Part shown: piece after piece, positions 9,492 through 18,002 of the stretch
Position numbering within the stretch: the stretch's first letter is position 1
Layout of the letters: each line of letters opens with the position of its first letter
Source: Vibrio superstes
GTDB lineage: Bacteria; Pseudomonadota; Gammaproteobacteria; Enterobacterales; Vibrionaceae
NCBI RefSeq assembly: GCF_003569005.1
Contig: NZ_BCUR01000001.1
Location: 543,753 to 607,752 of the forward strand
Direction of reading: 5' to 3'
Length of the DNA stretch: 64,000 nt
Notes under the pieces: generated by a model
What the model was told of the DNA's origin: nothing
The model's database searches: none
Seen by the model: only the letters and a program-made list of their open reading frames with translations
Translations under genes and position numbers: made by a program

Positions 9492-11240
9492 TTAACTCAA
9501 CCCAGTAATATTCCCATCTTCATCAATATCAAGATTCATGAAGGCTGGCTTGTCTGGTAGGCCTGGCATGGTCATTACGTTGCCGCATAGGGCGTAGATG
9601 AAGCCTGCGCCGGCACATAGCCTAAGCTCACGAACGGGCACGTCAAACAGTGTTGGTGCGCCTTTAATGCTGCCATCGGTAGAGATGGACATCGGGGTCT
9701 TGGCCATACAGATAGCTAGGTTGTCATACCCAAGTGCTTTGTATTGGGCAAGTTGCGCTTTTGCCTTGTCGCTCAGTGTGACCGAAGTTGCACCATAACC
9801 CAGCTCAGTGATGGCCATGATCTTCTCTTCCAGCGTCTGAGACATCTGATATAGAGGCTTAAATTGAGTTGGGGTATGACATTGCTCGACGACCTTAGAC
9901 GCAAGCTCTGTTGCCCCCAATCCGCCTTGAGCAAAGGCCTCACAAACCGCAACCTCAACAGAGTAAGGTAGTGCCTCAACCATCTGCTTTAACTTGTTTA
10001 ATTCTTCTTCGCTGTCTTGCGGGAAACGGTTAATCGCGACTACAGCCGGTACGCCGTATTTCACTACATTCTCAATGTGCCATCTCAAGTTAGCGAAGCC
10101 TGCTTCCAGTGCTGCGCTGTCTTTATCAAACATACTGTCTGGAATAGGCTGGCCAGGTCTTAGGTTGTATAAACCCGAGTTTGCCTTCAGGCCACGAAGG
10201 GTTGCCACAATCACGGCACAATCTGGAGACTTACCTGAGGCTTGAGCCTTGATGTTGCATGCTTTTTCAAAGCCCATATCAGAACCAAAACCACCCTCTG
10301 TCACGGTGAAGTCGGCCAGTTTGGTTGCGATGTTATCTGCAATAATCGAAGAGTTGCCATGAGCGATATTAGCAAATGGTCCCGCATGAATCAGGGTTGG
10401 AATACCCTCTAGGGTCTGCATCATGGTTGGCTCGATAGCCTCACGCATGCTCACCGTCATAGCGCCGGCTACACCAAGGTCTTCGGTAGTAACAGCCTTA
10501 CCATCGAGGTTGTAACCAATCACTATCTTACCGATACGACGGCGCAGGTCTTGAAGGTCGCTTGCTAATGCCAACACGGCCATGAGTTCAGAGGCGGCAG
10601 AGATGTCAAAACCGTCTTCACGCTCAAAACCGTTAATGGTCTTGCCTTCATCATTGATGCCGACAGTGATCTTGCGCAATGCACGATCGTTGTGATCAAT
10701 CACACGCTTCCAGACGATACTCGCACGGTCAATACGAACCGCTGTTAAACCCGTACGCGCTTCATAGTCTTCATAGCCATTACGTTGTTCATGATAGATA
10801 CGAGCATCGATGGCCGCAGAGGCAAGGTTATGGGCTGCCGTCACGGCATGAATGTCACCCGTAAGGTGCAAGTTAAGCTCTTCCATAGGAGCAACCTGAG
10901 AATAACCGCCACCAGCAGCGCCTCCTTTCACACCAAACACAGGTCCCATAGAGGGCTGTCTGATGCATGCCATGACTGATTGTCCAACCTTAAATAGCCC
11001 TTGAGCTAGGCCGATTGCTGTTACTGTTTTACCTTCACCAAGGGGCGTTGGAGTTATCGCCGTCACCACCACCAACTTGCCGGTTTTCTTGTTCTCTAGA
11101 CGCTTAAGCGCCTTCAGACAAACCTTGGCTTTGTGTTGGCCATGGGTTTGAATCTCATCTGCATGCAAGCCGACGGCAGTGGCGACATCAGCAATAGGGC
11201 GTAATGGAGTAGAGCGTGAGATTTCAATGTCCGACAGCAT
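9492..11240 (-). CDS. fhs: Formate--tetrahydrofolate ligase
   Basis: A 582-residue enzyme that uses ATP to join formate to tetrahydrofolate, giving 10-formyl-THF. The P-loop region reads [18 protein letters not shown], followed by the family segments [20 protein letters not shown] and [17 protein letters not shown], and later [12 protein letters not shown] and [13 protein letters not shown]. The frame extends upstream to 11351, but the ATG at 11240 has AGAGG eight bases before it and gives the normal start [16 protein letters not shown]. It appears monocistronic. It would feed formyl groups to purine synthesis or work in reverse with formate production. Confidence 0.95.
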   Translation of the reverse strand: MLSDIEISRSTPLRPIADVATAVGLHADEIQTHGQHKAKVCLKALKRLENKKTGKLVVVTAITPTPLGEGKTVTAIGLAQGLFKVGQSVMACIRQPSMGPVFGVKGGAAGGGYSQVAPMEELNLHLTGDIHAVTAAHNLASAAIDARIYHEQRNGYEDYEARTGLTAVRIDRASIVWKRVIDHNDRALRKITVGINDEGKTINGFEREDGFDISAASELMAVLALASDLQDLRRRIGKIVIGYNLDGKAVTTEDLGVAGAMTVSMREAIEPTMMQTLEGIPTLIHAGPFANIAHGNSSIIADNIATKLADFTVTEGGFGSDMGFEKACNIKAQASGKSPDCAVIVATLRGLKANSGLYNLRPGQPIPDSMFDKDSAALEAGFANLRWHIENVVKYGVPAVVAINRFPQDSEEELNKLKQMVEALPYSVEVAVCEAFAQGGLGATELASKVVEQCHTPTQFKPLYQMSQTLEEKIMAITELGYGATSVTLSDKAKAQLAQYKALGYDNLAICMAKTPMSISTDGSIKGAPTLFDVPVRELRLCAGAGFIYALCGNVMTMPGLPDKPAFMNLDIDEDGNITGLS

Positions 11241-11398
11241 GGCTTCCTCTGGGGGATATAAGAGACAATCTGATTTTGGCGGGGATAATAAAGAAATCTG
11301 AGGATAAGTAAAGTGCAAACGATTGCGTCGTGTAAAAATCGAACATTCCAATTTTGAAAAGAAAAGGGGTTAATGCTGAAATAGCACGAAAACTACTT

Positions 11399-11956
11399 TT
11401 ATTTGAACACCTTAGCAATTCGACTCCAGATCCCTGCCTTTTTATCAGCAAATTCTTTCAAAGTGTTGCTGCTTGCGTAGAAGGATTCGTTCCATTCACA
11501 ACGTAGCTGGTCGGCAGACAATGAGCTAAAAGACGCAATCAGTTCACCCGCCTCAGAGGCATAATCGTTGGCCAGAGAGTAATCCATCTTTAATTGCCCC
11601 TGTACATATAACCAAAGATGCATGGTTAGCCAAAACTCCAATACGAGGGGAGACTTAAAGGCCTTAGCGTGTTGACTCTCCAATGACTCATCGATAACCT
11701 GCTGCATGGCTAACAAGCTCTTTTGTTGTGAGCGCAATTGATGCAACAACCTTTCATGGTGCAAGGTAAATACACCTAGCAACAGTTTCAGGTCTGAGTG
11801 CTCTGTGTGCTTTAGCTTTGAGCGCTCAAACAAGGGAGAGAGCTTCTCACACAGTTGTTCTAGTTGCGCTGACTCAACAGTTAGCGAGGTGGCTTTAGTA
11901 GGAAGGGAGAAGCCCATTGCTTGTACAGCATTCAATAAAGCGTTAGGTGAGGCCAT
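11399..11956 (-). CDS. Conserved hypothetical protein, helical, soluble
   Basis: A 185-residue protein I do not recognise. It has no signal peptide or membrane segment and is rich in predicted helix (LEQLCEKLSPLFERSK, LLGVFTLHHERLLHQLRSQQ, LLAMQQVIDESLESQ). The C-terminus is basic (FADKKAGIWSRIAKVFK). It lies between fhs and the sugar cluster, all on the minus strand, with about 130-160 bases either side, so it is probably its own unit. It has normal coding character and a plausible ATG, so I take it as a real gene. Confidence 0.65.
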   Translation of the reverse strand: MASPNALLNAVQAMGFSLPTKATSLTVESAQLEQLCEKLSPLFERSKLKHTEHSDLKLLLGVFTLHHERLLHQLRSQQKSLLAMQQVIDESLESQHAKAFKSPLVLEFWLTMHLWLYVQGQLKMDYSLANDYASEAGELIASFSSLSADQLRCEWNESFYASSNTLKEFADKKAGIWSRIAKVFK

Positions 11957-12057
11957 GAAAAATCAACTGTTACGTGAAAACGCTAACCTTACCCTATCCT
12001 CTCGCCTCTGCCTATATCCCCTGCGGGATTTGACTGTCCATTCAATACTAGAGGCAA

Positions 12058-12080
12058 TAAAAAAGGCCTCACTAGAGGCC
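12058..12080 (-). terminator. Rho-independent terminator of the isomerase operon
   Basis: Stem GGCCTC (12065-12070), loop ACTA, GAGGCC (12075-12080). The preceding A run is a U tract on the minus strand, ten bases after the stop of the isomerase gene. Confidence 0.8.
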
Positions 12081-12089
12081 CTTCCAAGA

Positions 12090-13580
12090 TTAACCTAAGA
12101 AGACACTTGGTATCTCATTGGGGTAACGCTCATAACTCGGCTGGTTGTAATCAATGTCTGATACACCGATCAAATCAAGCACTTGATAAAGCGTCTTCCC
12201 GACATGCCCAAACGCAATGCCTGCATGGTGAGGATAACGTTTTTGAATCAAAACATGACGATAGAAGCGTTGCATTTCAGGGATAGCAAACACAGCAATT
12301 GAGCCAAATGACTCAGGGTCGATATCAAGGATGTCACCTTGTGCCACATAAGAACGAAGCTTGGTATCTGCTGTAGATTGAAGACGGAACAGTGTCACCT
12401 CTCCTGCCTTAATTTGCCCCTCTAGCGTTCCGCGAGTGATATCCGGCTCTTGTCCTGGCTCCATCAAGCTGTGCATGATCTTTTGAAAACGCAATTGTGA
12501 GTTTTTCATGCAACTTGGCGCTGTATTGCCACAGTGAAAGCCCATAAACAGATCTTTGTCTGTGTACTCTCCCATTTTCTCGCCAGCCTTTTCCACCATA
12601 TCCGTTGGCACTGTGTTATTAATATCCAATAGCGTAGCAGGTTGATTGGTCGCACAAGTGATCATGTATTCAGACAAGGCACCGTAGATATCCACCTCGC
12701 AGGCAACAGGAATGCCACGTTCTGCCAAGCGAGCATTGACGTAACAAGGAACAAAACCGAAGAATTTTTCAAAGGATGGCCAGCACTTGTTAGCAAAAAT
12801 ACCAAAGTGAGACGCACCCAAGTGTTCTTTATGGAAGGTCAGTAGCGCGACTTCATATTGTGCTAACTTTGGCAGTAAATCAGGATAAGGATTGTTGTCA
12901 CCCAACTCTTGCTCCATCTCCGCCACTATACCTGGGATATCAGCGTGCCCTTCTGCTGCTTGATACCTATCAAGAAGGTCTAACTCACTGTTTTCCATCA
13001 CCTCAACGCCAAGATCAAACAAGGCCTTAATCGGTGCATTACACGCCACAAAATCATGAGGTCGAGGTCCAAAGCTGAATATCTTGAGTCCTTTAAGACC
13101 AAGGATGGTACGAGCCACGGGCACAAAGTCGCCAATCATGGATGCCACTTCTTCTGGCGTGCCTACCGGATACTCAGGGATATGAGGACGAATATTACGT
13201 AGGTTTGCACTGTATGACGCATTGAGCATCCCGCAGTATGCATCGCCCCGATCGTTACTCAGACAAGCAGCCGACTCTTCGGCTGCCGCAACAAACATCA
13301 CCGGCCCATCAAAGCGCTGTGCCATCTGTGTGAGTGGACCTTCAGGCCCAAAGTTACCTAAGTAGATCACTAAAGAGTTAATGCCTTTCTCTTCCGCCTC
13401 TTGAAACGCTTTCACCATGTCATTTTCATTCTCAATGATGGTGTCTAGTTGCACGATTTCAGTGTCTTGACGATCACAGTGTTGTGCCACATTTTGTCTA
13501 CGCTGTTCTGAAAGAGAAAGAGGGAAACAGTCACGACTTACCGCAACAATACCCATTTTAACTTGAGGAATATTAATCAT
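12090..13580 (-). CDS. L-fucose/L-arabinose-type sugar isomerase
   Basis: A 496-residue protein of the FucI/AraA superfamily (aldose-ketose isomerases with a catalytic Mn2+). It shows the Rossmann-like N-terminal part (KMGIVAVSRDCFPLSLSEQR), a middle section with AACLSNDRGDAYCGMLNASY and FGPRPHDFVACNAPI, GFHCGNTAPSCMKN, and a C-terminal HHAGIAFGHVGKTLYQVLDL that carries metal-binding histidines in this family. Length fits. It follows the epimerase gene by 12 bases. The substrate cannot be fixed: the cluster has no sugar kinase or aldolase that would point to fucose or arabinose. Confidence 0.8.
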   Translation of the reverse strand: MINIPQVKMGIVAVSRDCFPLSLSEQRRQNVAQHCDRQDTEIVQLDTIIENENDMVKAFQEAEEKGINSLVIYLGNFGPEGPLTQMAQRFDGPVMFVAAAEESAACLSNDRGDAYCGMLNASYSANLRNIRPHIPEYPVGTPEEVASMIGDFVPVARTILGLKGLKIFSFGPRPHDFVACNAPIKALFDLGVEVMENSELDLLDRYQAAEGHADIPGIVAEMEQELGDNNPYPDLLPKLAQYEVALLTFHKEHLGASHFGIFANKCWPSFEKFFGFVPCYVNARLAERGIPVACEVDIYGALSEYMITCATNQPATLLDINNTVPTDMVEKAGEKMGEYTDKDLFMGFHCGNTAPSCMKNSQLRFQKIMHSLMEPGQEPDITRGTLEGQIKAGEVTLFRLQSTADTKLRSYVAQGDILDIDPESFGSIAVFAIPEMQRFYRHVLIQKRYPHHAGIAFGHVGKTLYQVLDLIGVSDIDYNQPSYERYPNEIPSVFLG

Positions 13581-13592
13581 AATTATCTCTAT

Positions 13593-14615
13593 TTAATCTT
13601 TTGTCGTTAATACTTTATAAATTACGTTATGCTGATAATGCTTATTCGGTCCGTAAATACAATCTTGTTTATTCGCCATATTTATTTGATTTGGATAGCA
13701 TTGCGTCTCTAAACAAAGACCAGCGTGTTTGTTATATATTTTTGAATTTCTACCTGACTCATTATTTAAAAAGTTCCCACTATAAAACTGCATGCCTATT
13801 TGATCTGTGGCTACCTGAAGCTCTATTCCAGTATTCTTTTCATAAACCCTTGCCACTGGCTTCATTTCTGTTGAATCAAAACACCAACAGTGGTCATAGC
13901 CATCTGCGTTTTCTAGTTGCTCGTTGGCGTCAGACAACCCTTGTCTTATGGTCACTCCCTTACGCAAATCGAAAGGGGTGTCCTCAACCGGAGCCTTGAA
14001 TAATGGGATAGATAAGGCATCAACATGCAGGTATTCATTGCCTTCAATCTGGATGTGATGGTCGAGCACGTCCTCAGTTTGACCAAGATTAAAATAGGTA
14101 TGCTGAGTCATATTGATCGGCGTTAAAGCGCGAGGTATGGCCTGATAGTTAATACTTAACGCATTCTCTTCTGACAAATGGTATTTGACCTTAAACTCTA
14201 TATCACAAGGGTAGCCAGCCTGACCGCTTCGAACCATTGTCGTGAGTATTAAGGTTGCATCATCGATACACTCAGCATTCCAGTGCTTGGTACCAATGCC
14301 AGCAGATGCGCCATGCAAGTGATTACTGCCCTCGTTACATTCCAATTGATAGTCAACGTTATCAATAGAGAAACGGCCGTTGGCAATCCTGTTCGCCCAC
14401 GGCCCGACAAGGCAACCTAAGTAACACTTGCCTAATAAGTATTGCTCTGGGGTATCGTAACCCAAGACAATGTTCTGTCTTTCGCCTTTATTATCATGGG
14501 TATAAAAGTTGACAATCAGACCACCAAGCTCTGATATATCGACTTGCGTACCATTATTATTTACCAGAGAAAATAGTTTATATTCTCCCCAATCAGATAC
14601 CTTAATGCCTTTCAT
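13593..14615 (-). CDS. galM: Aldose 1-epimerase (mutarotase)
   Basis: A 340-residue GalM-family enzyme that interconverts alpha and beta anomers of free sugars. Visible motifs are GPWANRIANGRF, SNHLHGASAGIG (substrate-binding His), TPINMTQHTYFNLG (catalytic His) and GLCLETQCYPNQIN (catalytic Glu). It lies 12 bases upstream of the isomerase, with which it forms a two-gene unit. About 120 AT-rich bases separate it from a terminator hairpin, and a possible promoter (TTGAAA, 16 bases, TATTAG) lies there. It probably supplies the anomer the isomerase accepts. Confidence 0.9.
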   Translation of the reverse strand: MKGIKVSDWGEYKLFSLVNNNGTQVDISELGGLIVNFYTHDNKGERQNIVLGYDTPEQYLLGKCYLGCLVGPWANRIANGRFSIDNVDYQLECNEGSNHLHGASAGIGTKHWNAECIDDATLILTTMVRSGQAGYPCDIEFKVKYHLSEENALSINYQAIPRALTPINMTQHTYFNLGQTEDVLDHHIQIEGNEYLHVDALSIPLFKAPVEDTPFDLRKGVTIRQGLSDANEQLENADGYDHCWCFDSTEMKPVARVYEKNTGIELQVATDQIGMQFYSGNFLNNESGRNSKIYNKHAGLCLETQCYPNQINMANKQDCIYGPNKHYQHNVIYKVLTTKD

Positions 14616-14731
14616 CTTAAAACCTTACTAACAAGCTAATAAAATAATTGTGCTCTATTTCAAGAAGTGTTTCTATTATGTTTTTTAAGAATTAGATTAA
14701 GAAAAAATGTATTTGTGAGCTTTGTGCAGAT

Positions 14732-14764
14732 ATAAAAAAAGCCTCCCTTAGGGAGGCTGTTTTT
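14732..14764. terminator. Terminator between the symporter and epimerase genes
   Basis: Stem GCCTCCC (14741-14747) with its complement at 14751-14757, an A run before and a T run after, so it can act in both directions. On the minus strand it follows the symporter gene and would limit read-through into the epimerase and isomerase genes. Confidence 0.85.
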
Positions 14765-14782
14765 TGTCGATTATATTATTAC

Positions 14783-16183
14783 CTATTGGCTAAGTTGAAC
14801 CTTAAGTCCTGCCTCTGAAACCTCAATCTCTTGTGCCGGTTTTTTGGCATCTAACTCTAACAGTGCTTTGATCTGTTTTAGTTTTTGCTGGTCAAGCTTA
14901 TAGAACATCATGAATACTGCCAATGATGCGAACATGATTCCTGGAACCACGGTAAATAGAAGATTAATCGAGTTTACCGCTTCTGCAGTTTGCACCTCAG
15001 CGCCACCAACATACCCCGACCACGCTAAGATCCAACCCACAGCTGCGCCACCTAACGCAATACCTAGCTTGATAGCGAACAAGTTAGTTGAGAATACCAT
15101 GCCACTTAGGGAGCGGTTGCTACGAGTTTTCTCATAGTCGACAACATCTGACATCATGCTCCACAAAATAGGAGTGGTCGCGGTTTGGACAAGGGCAAGC
15201 ACAATAGTGATAGCAAAGATCATGGTGATATTGGTTGGATCAACCATATACATGAGCATAGAAATCAGACCGGAAATGATGATCAATATGCGATACACCG
15301 TTGGTTTGTTGTATTTACCAAACAGGGGTGATGACAACATTGCGCCGCCGATTGCCGCTAGCATACCCGCCACCATGAACATAGTGGCAAGATCACCGCG
15401 CCCCATCACTGTGTTGACATAGTACATAGTGGTAGCGCCCTTAAGCACCACACCGGTTAACAATACAATGTTGACGATGAAGAGTACGCGCCACTGGTCA
15501 TTGGCCAGCAGTAGTTTTAGATCTGCCCATACCGATTGCTTCTCTTCAATTTCTGGAACGTAACGCTCTTTGGTATTAGCAAAACTCACGAAGAACAATG
15601 CAATCGCAATCATGCCCATAACAGCCATTGCGCCTAGATACCCTTTTTGTAAGTCACCATCGCCAATGATACCCACTAGAGGCAGTGCCACGGTGGCTAC
15701 CACTAGACCACCCGCGGTGCTTAGAGCAAAGCGATAGGATTGCAGTGAAGTGCGCTCTTCTGAGTCATTAGACATGGCATTGGCCATTGCACAATAAGGA
15801 ACGTTAATCGCGGTGTACATTAGCGTCAGGAAGATGTACGACGCGTACGCATAAACGATTTTACCCGTTTCACCGAAGCTAGGTGTATAAAACGCAAACA
15901 TACACGCAATACCAAACGGAACAGCCATCCACAGTAGGTATGGACGATAGCGACCGTGCTTTGATTTAGTGCGATCGACAATAGAACCCATCAGCGGGTC
16001 AGTAACGGCATCAATAAATCGAACCAACAGAAACATGGTGCCCATGTGAGCGGGAGACAGGCCATAAACATCGGTGTAGAAATAGGCAAGGAAAAGCATC
16101 ACTGTCTGCCAGACAAAGTTACAGCCTGTATCACCTAGACCATAAGCAACCTTCTCTCGTACGGATAGCTTGATTGTATTCAT
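14783..16183 (-). CDS. Sugar:cation symporter of the GPH family
   Basis: A 466-residue, 12-segment inner-membrane transporter of the glycoside-pentoside-hexuronide family (MelB, GusB and XylP type). The diagnostic stretch VREKVAYGLGDTG, then FIDAVTDPLMGSIVDRTKSK and HGRYRPYLLW, is at the N-terminus, as in the family. A cytoplasmic tail with VSEAGLKVQLSQ ends the protein. It is upstream of the epimerase-isomerase pair on the same strand but separated by a terminator, so the three genes likely share an inducer while symporter levels are set separately. The substrate is unknown; a pentoside or hexoside is plausible. Confidence 0.88.
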   Translation of the reverse strand: MNTIKLSVREKVAYGLGDTGCNFVWQTVMLFLAYFYTDVYGLSPAHMGTMFLLVRFIDAVTDPLMGSIVDRTKSKHGRYRPYLLWMAVPFGIACMFAFYTPSFGETGKIVYAYASYIFLTLMYTAINVPYCAMANAMSNDSEERTSLQSYRFALSTAGGLVVATVALPLVGIIGDGDLQKGYLGAMAVMGMIAIALFFVSFANTKERYVPEIEEKQSVWADLKLLLANDQWRVLFIVNIVLLTGVVLKGATTMYYVNTVMGRGDLATMFMVAGMLAAIGGAMLSSPLFGKYNKPTVYRILIIISGLISMLMYMVDPTNITMIFAITIVLALVQTATTPILWSMMSDVVDYEKTRSNRSLSGMVFSTNLFAIKLGIALGGAAVGWILAWSGYVGGAEVQTAEAVNSINLLFTVVPGIMFASLAVFMMFYKLDQQKLKQIKALLELDAKKPAQEIEVSEAGLKVQLSQ

Positions 16184-16727
16184 TAATATTCTCCGGGGTG
16201 CAAATTAATTGCCTTTCATTCTTATGGTTATCATTCCATTGTTCATTTCCCCAAACTAGCAAGTGTCTTATGTTATTTGATTTATGTGATAAGCCTCGAA
16301 AACCTCGAACAAAGAATAAAAATAAAGCCATATAAATCAATCGCTTATAATAATTTCATTTTTGAGCAAGGAATTATTGGCGTTCTGTGGAGTAATACAC
16401 ACTTAGGAGATTGATCAATGAGGTAAGCAAAAATAACAATTGATAATTGAACAGAAGAAACAGTCAAAAAGTGAAATATCACTAATTATTCTCAACAACA
16501 AAACCTGTGGTAACAAGGCATTAACCCATCACTTACACACCCAATTTTGGACTTTATACACCCATTCTCCATTGAGGGGCTGATTCTCCCATGCTTTTAG
16601 TGTCCTTGATGCTCAGTTTCAAGCTGTGCTTTATGTTGCAGCAATGCGGTATGTAAATTGACTCTGTTAACGAATTGATAGAGCATTGAGACTTATTCTC
16701 AAAATCATGGAACCAGAAAAGACCACA
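16184..16727. other. Intergenic regulatory stretch upstream of the symporter
   Basis: No gene seen in this 540-base AT-rich stretch between divergent genes. AGTGAAATATCACT at 16470-16483 is a perfect 14-base palindrome that could be an operator; its half-site spacing (4 bases) is wrong for CRP. No regulator gene for the sugar cluster is in the window. Confidence 0.4.
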
Positions 16728-17087
16728 ATGAAAATTATCAGGATTGTTCTAGGAAAGATTATCTTGCTACTCAACTTTATCTTCACACCTCGCGGAGTCA
16801 AAAGGTCTGAAGAAGCACAGCAACTAGCCAATGCAAAAGCCAATGATTTAACTCTTTATCAGTTTGATGCGTGCCCGTTTTGCGTGAAGGTTCGCCGCGA
16901 AATGAAGCGTCAATCAGTCAATGTCGCGCTTAAAGACGCAAAGGGTGACGAAGTCGCTCGTGAGGAGCTGCTGGCCGGTGGAGGCCGAGTTAAGGTGCCA
17001 TGTCTTAAGATCACACAGCAAGGCACAGAGACCTGGATGTATGAATCAAAAGACATTGTCGCTTACTTACAAAAAGAGTTTGCATAA
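16728..17087 (+). CDS. Membrane-anchored glutaredoxin-like protein
   Basis: A 119-residue protein with an N-terminal hydrophobic segment (IIRIVLGKIILLLNFIF) and a glutaredoxin fold. The active site is CPFC at residues 49-52 (YQFDACPFCVKVRREM), followed by GGRVKVPCLKI with the cis-proline and MYESKDIVAYLQKEF, the glutathione-binding end. It probably reduces or deglutathionylates proteins at the membrane. The frame opens at 16686, but I choose the ATG at 16728 because it starts with the anchor; the ribosome site (AGAAAAGA) is weak. It is a single gene, convergent with the amidotransferase gene. Confidence 0.85.
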   Translation: MKIIRIVLGKIILLLNFIFTPRGVKRSEEAQQLANAKANDLTLYQFDACPFCVKVRREMKRQSVNVALKDAKGDEVAREELLAGGGRVKVPCLKITQQGTETWMYESKDIVAYLQKEFA

Positions 17088-17169
17088 CATTGATACTCCG
17101 AGCGTTCGAGTCAACTTTAAAGAAATCTGGCATCGAGCGCTCTATTAAGTCTTTCATGCACAATGTCTC

Positions 17170-17186
17170 TAGGGTCTGTTGACCTT
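17170..17186. repeat. Short dispersed motif TAGGGTCTGTYGACCTT, copy 1
   Basis: A 17-base motif with a GGTC...GACC inverted core. It recurs at 49476-49492 with one base changed. Both copies are intergenic, near gene 3' or 5' ends. It may be the end of a lost insertion sequence. Confidence 0.4.
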
Positions 17187-17245
17187 GAAATATCGTCGTA
17201 AACCAATCTTCTAGTACTCATCAAGGGATTATTCGATAAGCTATT

Positions 17246-17995
17246 TTACAAAATTTCCATTGGATTCGTTCGATGCTCAATCGCTTTATCATGCTTAGCC
17301 ATTACAAAGAAATTATCTATCCAATGTAATATCAATGCCGAATCTTGCGGCAGAGCAAGTTCTATAAAGGCTTGTTGGTAATACTGCGGCGTAATCAAAT
17401 GCTTGCGTTTCTCCACTAATTTTTCAGTAAAGCTGACACCAAACTCAGGATGCCCCTGTACGGTCAATACATGGTTGTCTTTAACCAACATAAAGTTAGG
17501 ACAAAATTCATTACTTGCGATCACTTTGACGCCGCGAGGCACCGTTGTCACCTGATCTTGGTGACTCACCAGCAGTCGGGCGTTATCAACGGATAAGTTC
17601 ATCCATTTTTTCTGAGCCGTGATTTTCACCTCATAGCTTCCCAGACCCCAGCCTTTCTCTGACTTTTGCACCGTGCCACCTAAGGCACGAGCAATCAATT
17701 GATGGCCGAAACATATGCCAACAAGGGGGCGCCTGAGCACCTCACAGCGAATGATCCAATCAACAAGTTTTAGAATCCAGGGATGATCATCGTACGCATT
17801 ATTCACACTACCAGTAATAATAAACCCATCACATTCATCGTGATGAGGCAGTTCTCCTTTGGTTGCGTCATAGTTCTGAAATGCGAACTCATTATTAACC
17901 TCGAAAAGCGAAGCCTCAATCATGTCTGCATACTGGCCATGATCATCCGACAATGGTGAGTCAACATGACCGCACGTTAATATCCCTATCTTCAT
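17246..17995 (-). CDS. Class I glutamine amidotransferase, putative gamma-glutamyl-GABA hydrolase
   Basis: A 249-residue triad amidotransferase domain protein: GICFGHQLIARALGG with nucleophile Cys95, and TVQGHPEFG with His182 and Glu184. It has no synthetase domain, so it acts alone as a hydrolase. It resembles the GMP-synthase-like amidotransferases rather than the E. coli PuuD sequence. It is the third gene of the bauA-bauC operon (8 bases after bauC) in a polyamine island that otherwise lacks PuuD. The likely role is cleaving gamma-glutamyl-GABA to glutamate and GABA, as proposed for PauD proteins of Pseudomonas; this is inference from context. Confidence 0.75.
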   Translation of the reverse strand: MKIGILTCGHVDSPLSDDHGQYADMIEASLFEVNNEFAFQNYDATKGELPHHDECDGFIITGSVNNAYDDHPWILKLVDWIIRCEVLRRPLVGICFGHQLIARALGGTVQKSEKGWGLGSYEVKITAQKKWMNLSVDNARLLVSHQDQVTTVPRGVKVIASNEFCPNFMLVKDNHVLTVQGHPEFGVSFTEKLVEKRKHLITPQYYQQAFIELALPQDSALILHWIDNFFVMAKHDKAIEHRTNPMEIL

Positions 17996-18002
17996 TGTTC
18001 AC

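Noticed and set aside
11805..12098. A 97-codon plus-strand frame
   Set aside because: It overlaps the hypothetical gene and the isomerase terminator on the opposite strand and has no family character.
16470..16483. Palindrome AGTGAAATATCACT as a CRP site
   Set aside because: CRP sites have six bases between TGTGA and TCACA; here the half-sites are four apart. Kept only as a possible operator.
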